In this document: in pieces, positions 57,949 to 64,000 of the stretch
Position numbering within the stretch: position 1 is the first letter of the stretch
Layout of the letters: the number at the start of each line of letters is the position of its first letter
Made by a program: the position numbers and the translations under genes
Notes under the pieces: generated by a model
The model's input: the letters and a program-made list of their open reading frames with translations, nothing else
Databases searched by the model: none
Told to the model about the DNA's origin: nothing
Origin: Raphanus sativus
Taxonomy: Eukaryota > Streptophyta > Magnoliopsida > Brassicales > Brassicaceae
Reading direction: 5' to 3'
DNA: 64,000 bases
Assembly (NCBI RefSeq): GCF_000801105.2
Contig: NC_079512.1
Location: forward strand, 28,971,848 to 29,035,847

Positions 57949-58280
57949 GTCTGGGGTTCGACTCCCAGACTATGCAATTTATTGCAGATTTTCTCAAATC
58001 CAGGTTTCAAGTCCCGGAGAAAACACGATTTATTAGGCAACTATGTAGATTATGGAAGGAAAGATTACAGGCAACTATGCGATTATGGAAGGAAGGATTA
58101 CAAGAAATCTTGAACATGGTGCAAGTAAATCTGGTCAGGCGTGGATCTTCATATGACGGCTCAGATGATGCAGTTAGACGTAGATCTTCATAATACATAT
58201 AGTATTGTCGGTTGTCGAATCGTCTATATAATATTCCTAATAATTGTAATATCGTAATAAATCAGCGTTAAAGAAAAAAA
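57949..58280 (+). mobile_element. SINE with 13-bp target duplication
   Basis: AACATCGACTAGT lies on both sides (57936-57948 and 58281-58293). The left end begins GTCTGGGGTTCGACTCCCAG, a pol III B box without an A box, so the copy is 5'-truncated. The right end is TAATAAATCAGCGTTAAAG plus an A run. Inside, a unit of about 31 bp (GCAACTATG...GGAAGGA...GATTACA) occurs twice (58038-58100), and GTGGATCTTCATA-type phrases are also repeated. Confidence 0.88.
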
Positions 58281-58293
58281 AACATCGACTAGT

Positions 58294-58785
58294 TTGGTCA
58301 GCGGAAAACTGTGTCGACTGTTGAGAAATTAGAGAGAAAGAGAGAAACGAGGCCCAATTTTATAGAAATTGGGCCTTTATGGAATGCAGAGAGGCCCAAT
58401 CATATGATAGATAAATAAAAAAAAATTATCTTGATACGAAATCGGAGTTTAAACTCGTTCTCCAATCATAAGTCGTTTCTCAGTGAGGGTTCCTATCTGA
58501 ATTGCATTGAGCCATTGATATTTGTCTTCCTCTGCGGCAATTTGTCTTCCTCTGCTCTCTCGCTGTAACTTTCTCGGGAAAATTTCACACCATCCACGTT
58601 TCACCAACGAAAGGTGAGAGTCCTTTACGTGTCTATCTTTCTGCGATTCCTTGCTTCCTTTGGTGCTTATGGGGCTTAATCATCTCTCTTTCTTCCTTAG
58701 TTCATCAAATTAATTGCTCTCTGTCTCTTCTTTCAAAAAAAAAAAAAGAAGAAATTTCAGCAACTTGAGTCCACTTTAAAGAGAT
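58294..58785. other. Promoter and 5' UTR of the mTERF gene
   Basis: A purine-rich stretch with GGCCCAAT-type phrases (58350-58400) precedes a T/C-rich 5' UTR with CTTCCTCTGC twice (58527 and 58547). No other gene was seen. Confidence 0.5.
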
Positions 58786-60496
58786 ATGCAAACATTTAGT
58801 CAGATAGGACCGTCGGAGATTTTCTTCATCGCTAGAAGAGACAACCCCTGTACGAGGTTAGTTAATTATTATTACAGGCTTCACTTTGATCTTTGGGGTT
58901 GTAATAATTCAATCTGGATTTATAAAATATGAACTGTTCATCATCTTGTTAGATTGATTATTATGTGTTCGAAATGTTTTCAATTGCATTTTTTGGTCTC
59001 AGTATTTGCAGGGCACAGCTTTGGTTCACAGGAAGACTCCATTTCCGACAAGACTCATTTGGTCAGTGAGAGTAGTCAAAATGATACAAATCTTATCTTC
59101 TCTTTTCTTTTTTTTGGTTCACATTTTTCTTATGTGGTTTTCAATAGGGTTTCGCTTAAAGAACAGAGTCGTCGAGTACAGCGCGAGACCTGTCCCTCCA
59201 AACCTGATCGCAGCAGAGAAAGAAGAAGCCAAAGCCGTCCTAACCCTCTTCTTCAAGAAGCAAGGTCTCAGCAACAGCGTCTCCGTCAGGATCATCAACA
59301 AATCCGATCTCTTCATCGACCACCTAGTCTCCAGACTCCACTCCGTTCACAAATCCCGTTACCTCGTGGGAAGAGAGCTCACCACGCTCGAGATACGAGA
59401 CTCTCTCATCCCTTACCTCGAACAGCTCCACGAACAACACGGCCATCTCCTCTCTGACCTCGTCGTCAGCTTCCCCGATCCACCACCCGAAGACAGACCA
59501 GCTTCTTCTTCTTCACCACCTCTAGCTCCACTCACAGCACCTCCTGGTCTCGCTGCAGACACTAAGAAACTAAGAGCCGTCTCTCGCGTCAGCGAGCTCG
59601 ACACAGAAGGTTCTTTACGTCCTCAGACGCTCTACCTCCTCGACCTCGGCCTCAACCTCGAGCAGATCAAAACAATCACCCGCAAGTTCGCAGCGTTTCC
59701 TTACTACAGCCTCGAGGGAAAGATCAAACCCGTCGTGGAGTTTCTCCTAGACCTAGGTATCCCCAAGTCAGACATTCCCACCATCCTCTGCAAGAGGCCG
59801 CAGATCTGCGGGATAAGCCTAACCGATAACCTCAAACCAACGATGGCCTTCTTGGAGACGTTAGGCATCGACAAGAACCAATGGGCGAAGATCATCTACC
59901 GTTTCCCGGCCATCTTGACTTACAGCAGGCAGAAACTCATCTCCACCGTCGAGTTCTTGACCCAAACCGGTTTAACCGAAGAACAGATCGGGAAGATCTT
60001 GACTCGTTGTCCGAACATCATGTCCTACAGCGTGGAGGACAAGCTACGTCCCACGATGGAGTACTTCGAGTCTCTGAACGTCGACGTGGCGGTTCTACTT
60101 CATCGATGTCCGCAGACGTTTGGTTTGAGCATAGAGACGAACCTGAAGCCGGTGACTGAGTTCTTTCTGGAGAAAGGTTACGGGTTAGATGAGATAGGGG
60201 TGATGATCTCTAGATACGGAGCTTTGTATACTTTCAGCTTGAAGGAGAATCTGATGCCTAAGTGGGATTACTTTCAGACGACGATGGATTATCCCAACTC
60301 GGAGCTGGTCAAGTTTCCGCAGTTTTTCGGGTATAGTCTCCAGGAGAGGATCAAGCCGAGGTACGAGCTGGTGAAGAGGAGCGGGGTGAGGCTGCTGTTG
60401 AATCAGGTTTTGTCCTTGTCCGGAGTTGAGTTCGAGAAAGTTGTTAAGAAGAAGATGATGAAGAAACTTGTGTCTGATCATCATCAGCAAAAGTAG
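58786..60496 (+). CDS. MDA1: Chloroplast mTERF protein (MDA1/mTERF5-like)
   Basis: mTERF-family nucleic-acid-binding protein. Arabidopsis MDA1/mTERF5 acts in chloroplast transcription, pausing the polymerase at psbEFLJ (family knowledge). Three exons: 58786-58856 (MQTFSQIGPSEIFF...), 59012-59061, 59148-60496. Phases agree and give 489 aa, the normal length. A single long frame through intron 2 with an ATG at 59006 also exists, but its N-terminal part is in the wrong frame for exon 2 and runs through a GT...AG intron (59062-59147). The spliced form gives a Ser/Phe/Arg-rich transit-like N-terminus. A Pro-rich linker (residues about 150-180) is followed by about seven mTERF repeats (for example FLLDLGIPKSDIPTILCKRP and FLTQTGLTEEQIGKILTRCP) and a basic tail. 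Position matches Arabidopsis At4g14605. Confidence 0.9.
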
Positions 60497-60968
60497 TAGC
60501 GAGCTGTTGTGAAGGCTTTTTTTTTTTTAGTTTTTTTAGAGCAATAAGGAGAGTACTAATGATGGATGTGATAAAAACCAATTCGTAATATTTATTAAGC
60601 TCATTTATTCATCGGTGAGACATCCTTGTCATGTTCTTCACTTTCGGAACTGAGTGTAACTCATTGTCAGTTGAAAAAATGTTAAATCAAAGCTTCTAAG
60701 GTTGGAACCCGCTTCCTCTATTACGTTTCGTATTTGTCAACACGAGACCAGTGGTAGATAATTTTTGATGTTATATTGTCCCCTATAAAAGATATAACCT
60801 GCCCGGTCTATGCATGCTTCATTAGCTTCGTCACCCCCCAAGAGTTCACGATTGCAGTAGAATTTATAGGGAACTCTTGCAATCTCGCAAAACCAAGTTT
60901 CACAGCATTTCCCCAAAATACTTAACATCTAAACACTATACTTTTTTCGTAAACTAATAAAAACACTA
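60497..60968. other. 3' UTR and spacer after mTERF gene
   Basis: 3' UTR with T runs and an AATAAGG-type poly(A) signal near 60541. No ORF supported. Confidence 0.5.
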
Positions 60969-61197
60969 CTCCCTCTGTTTCTTAATAAGTGTCGTTTTAG
61001 AGTTGTGCACACGGATTAAGAAATCATTAAATTTTACATATTTTCCATACAAAAACATCATTACCCATACATCTCAACCAATAGAAAAATAAAATACAGA
61101 ATCAAATTAATAAATTTTGCATGGAAATGCTAAAACGATACTTATTTTGCAACGAAAAAAAATCTCTACAACGACACTTAATATGAAACGGAGGGAG
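60969..61197. mobile_element. Stowaway (Tc1/mariner-type) MITE
   Basis: Ends CTCCCTCTGTTTCTTAATAA and (reverse complement of right end) CTCCCTCCGTTTCATATTAA are the classic Stowaway TIRs. TA is duplicated on both sides. Length 229 bp, no ORF. Confidence 0.93.
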
Positions 61198-61807
61198 TAC
61201 CTTTTTGTAAACTAACTTCATTTACTATTTTCAAAGTATTTACTGAAGTATAGTTTAAACACTATTTTCCTGGTTTGGTTAGGAAATCGCAAAGGTTCCC
61301 TAGCAATTCACTCTTAATTGCAAGATTAACTGCATGAGAGTTTCTTGCAATTACCTAGCAAAATCAAATTTTACAGATTTAAAAAATAATTTTCCCAAAT
61401 TTCTTTCTCTGTTTTAATTTTCTATTTTTTTGCCACCGAAGCCAAAACCTTAGTTACACTACACACATCAAGTGTTTGCTTTCGTTAAATGTTAATGGGC
61501 TGTATTATGGGCGTCTACATTTCAGCTAACTAAGAATTTTTAAAAGAATATAATTGAGTTCTAAAAATATGATCTAAATCCATTGTACTTGCGAGATTTT
61601 TCTTTGAAGTTCTGACTTCCTTTTTTGGGTAGATTCTATTTATATTTTTCAAACTATTAAATCCTATTAATGGTTGTCATGATCTTTTCGTAGCTGTTCC
61701 ATGTCAGTACTTTTGCTTTTATTTCTATAACGGGTCGTAGATTAGAGAAGTTAATGAAGCTTCTCAGATTTCAGAATTACTTCTTTTTTTGGGCAGATTC
61801 TCTTGTA
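61198..61807. other. Gene-free spacer
   Basis: AT-rich; nothing recognised between the MITE and the Helitron. Confidence 0.5.
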
Positions 61808-63216
61808 TCTACTTTATTAAAACAGAAGTACACATATGGATTAACCCTACAAGTTGCACAGTATTTACGCCTAAATACCACTGAGAATTAAACTAAACTA
61901 CCTAATTTAATGTTTGTCTTTTCCAGTTGAGTTAATGTGTTGTCCTAATATAAATTAAGTTACATATTTTAATGTTGTCTTTTTCAGTTGAGTTAATGTA
62001 TTGTCCTAATATAAAATTTAATTTTCTTTCTCTATTAAATCAATTTCGAAATTATTTATAATTTTATTAATGTTGTCTTTTTAGTTCAATAAATACATTT
62101 CCTAATTCTAAATTTACCACATTTAATGATAATAAAAATCGCATAAGATATGGTAGGAGATCACTATCTTTTAATATTCGAACCAAAACAATTTTTATGT
62201 TAAGTTTAAGTTTTTGCCATATATTATTCAAATTTATTTGTTATATAATTTTTTACTTTTATATTTTAAGAATTTTATTTCTTTAAAAACTATTCAAATG
62301 AGTTATCCGAACCAGAACATGAACCGAAATTATAAATACCGAATGTGGCTAAAACCTTTCACCCCAAAAATCTAAAACCCAAAGAGACCTGAATCAAATC
62401 CGAATGAATATCCGAACACCCATCTCTAATACAAGATATAGAAATTGAATCACTTTATTTATTTTCAAAAAAATATTTTCCATTGATTTTCTCATTAGTC
62501 TACAGTAATTATGAAAACTAATTGTCAAAATCCAATCTGAAAATTATTGAATACGTAAGCCTATTTATAATGAATTAGCAGTTAGATCAAATATATATTA
62601 TATTACATTTCATTTTCTTACAAATTATAATCTTAATTTTTATATGTCACAAATTTGTTAAAAGTCTAACAATTATTTATTCTTACAAATTTTATAAGTA
62701 ACGTATCATGTTTAATAGCATACTAACCATATTGTGTATTTTCATACTTATCATTTAAAAACTTTGTTTGTTATATATCTTACACATACATCTAATCATA
62801 TAAATGTTAGATTTGTTTAGGTGATCTCCAGTGTCGGTGATACATTTTATGTTAGACGCAAAAAATATAAAATTACTTAATTTAATATGATTACATTTAC
62901 AAATATAACATTTAGTACACCCAAATTAAGATTTAAAATTAAATACCGCGTGTGATTATTTTTTAACAAATTTATATTAATAGAAATTCCAAATATTTGG
63001 AATTCGAAAGTATTATGACCCACACCTATACTATTTTAATTAGGATAACTGAATTTATATAAGAATATTTTATTAAAATTTTAATTTTAATTTTTGTTAT
63101 AACTGCAAAAATTAGTTTTCGATATAAATTTATTATCAAATATTACAAATACATTTAATACAAAAAACTAAAAACAGAAAATAAATACCCGTGCGGTCGC
63201 ACGGGTCAAGATCTAA
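61808..63216 (+). mobile_element. Non-autonomous Helitron, apparently full length
   Basis: Starts A|TCTACTTTATTAAAACAGAAG and ends with the hairpin CCCGTGCGGTCGCACGGG, then TCAAGAT and CTAA|T. All Helitron marks are present: 5' TC, GC-rich 3' hairpin, CTRR end, insertion between A and T, no target duplication. Length 1409 bp. The interior is AT-rich, with a 60-bp phrase (GTTGTCTTTT..AGTTGAGTTAATGT) repeated near 61915 and 61975. No RepHel ORF. Confidence 0.85.
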
Positions 63217-64000
63217 TAGTACTTATTTAATCTCTTCTTATATGACTTTTGTTCTGTTCTGATTTAAACAAGGAATACTTGACTATAAAGATCTTCACTT
63301 TTGAAAAAATCAAAGTAGAAATGTGGGTGTTGTTGCCTACCCAAGCAAAGTTATATATATTTTTCTTATTAATATCTGATTCACCTAAACAACTATATAT
63401 TATATTAGTTCAGAAATTCTTATCTATTTAGCAACTTTCACATTTTCTAAGTAAAAGAATTTAAACACGCAAGTGAAAAGAAAAAGTTAAAACAAAAGAG
63501 CCAAAGTCAGTCTACACTGTACACCCAAACACAAGTTTTGTAAAAGATCTTTAGTCTAGTAATGTCTAATGAGTAATCTCGTCTTTACGTGCTGTTTCTT
63601 TCTATCATTATGAATTTAAATCAGAAACTCTGTCACAGGCCATATACTATTTCAATAAGGAAAAGAAAAAGCTACTATTGTAATTACCTTTAGAAGGAAA
63701 AATCATAATAACGAAAATAAATAATAAAAAGAAGTTATGGAAGAAAAAGAAGGAAAAAGAAAAAATAAAAGGAAGAGGACCACATTTCACCAAATATTCG
63801 GGGTCTGATGTCAATGCGGATAAGTCTATGTATTTATGTGTCCTAAAAATAGAGAAACAGATTAAAGATAATTTTATAAGTTTTTTAGAAAGAGATAATT
63901 TTATATTTTATCATCGTAAATTTTACAATCATCTGTAATATGAATTTTAAAACGTCTTACCGTTGGATCATATAGAATTCCTCATCTGTAATATGAATTT
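63217..64000. other. Right-end spacer
   Basis: No gene recognised. An A/G-rich stretch lies at 63660-63780, and AATCATCTGTAATATGAATTTT-like phrases are repeated near 63929 and 63982. Confidence 0.5.

Noticed and set aside
57972..58193. 73-codon open frame as a small gene
   Set aside because: It lies wholly inside the SINE and includes its internal duplication.
59006..59147. mTERF coding start at 59006
   Set aside because: This frame conflicts with exon 2's correct frame and reads through a GT...AG intron; the three-exon model gives the expected length and a plastid-like N-terminus.
1..64000. CRISPR array, bacterial operon or viral insertion
   Set aside because: No spaced identical repeats, no prokaryotic gene layout and no viral polymerase or coat genes; everything fits plant nuclear DNA.

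Overview
This window is nuclear plant DNA, almost certainly from a Brassicaceae (Brassica-like) genome. The genes have GT-AG introns, the intergenic DNA is AT-rich and crowded with small transposons, and several gene products look close to Arabidopsis proteins. From memory, not from a search, START protein, CFM3-type CRM protein, acylaminoacyl-peptidase, CIPK4-like kinase and MDA1/mTERF5 is the gene order of Arabidopsis At4g14500, At4g14510, At4g14570, At4g14580 and At4g14605. That makes this a syntenic block swollen by transposons.

Layout. 166-1700 (+): 3' part of a SAC-domain phosphoinositide phosphatase. 2684-5086 (+): START lipid-binding protein. 5479-8768 (-): chloroplast CRM-domain splicing factor, convergent with the START gene. 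9200-12324: probable Helitron filled with a decayed AT-rich array and a foldback element carrying telomere-like repeats. 12411-12945 (-): secreted peptide with two cysteine-rich modules. 16182-19948 (+): intact 17-exon acylaminoacyl-peptidase. 22838-24100 and 28261-29550 (-): tandem pair of intronless CIPK4/7-type kinases. 29.6-52.8 kb: transposon territory. It holds a GC-rich unknown ORF, a non-autonomous CACTA element (36498-38282), MITEs, tRNA-promoter-like sequences, a 6-kb CACTA element (43842-49904) sitting inside an older poly(A) retroposon, and a TRIM element. 53041-55644 (+): intact receptor-like protein with LRRs. 56344-57498 (+): its internally deleted pseudogene copy. 57949-58280: SINE. 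58786-60496 (+): three-exon mTERF gene. 60969-61197: Stowaway-like MITE. 61808-63216: complete small Helitron.

Two genes act in chloroplast gene expression (CRM splicing factor, mTERF). Two act in membrane lipid signalling (SAC phosphatase, START protein). The CIPKs act in calcium signalling, and the LRR receptor and cysteine-rich peptide belong to the fast-evolving defence or recognition class. Exon limits were found by reading splice sites and checking that the frame stays open across each junction. Family names rest on motif recognition only. No clearly new biological system was seen; the most unusual parts are nested transposons and repeat structures.
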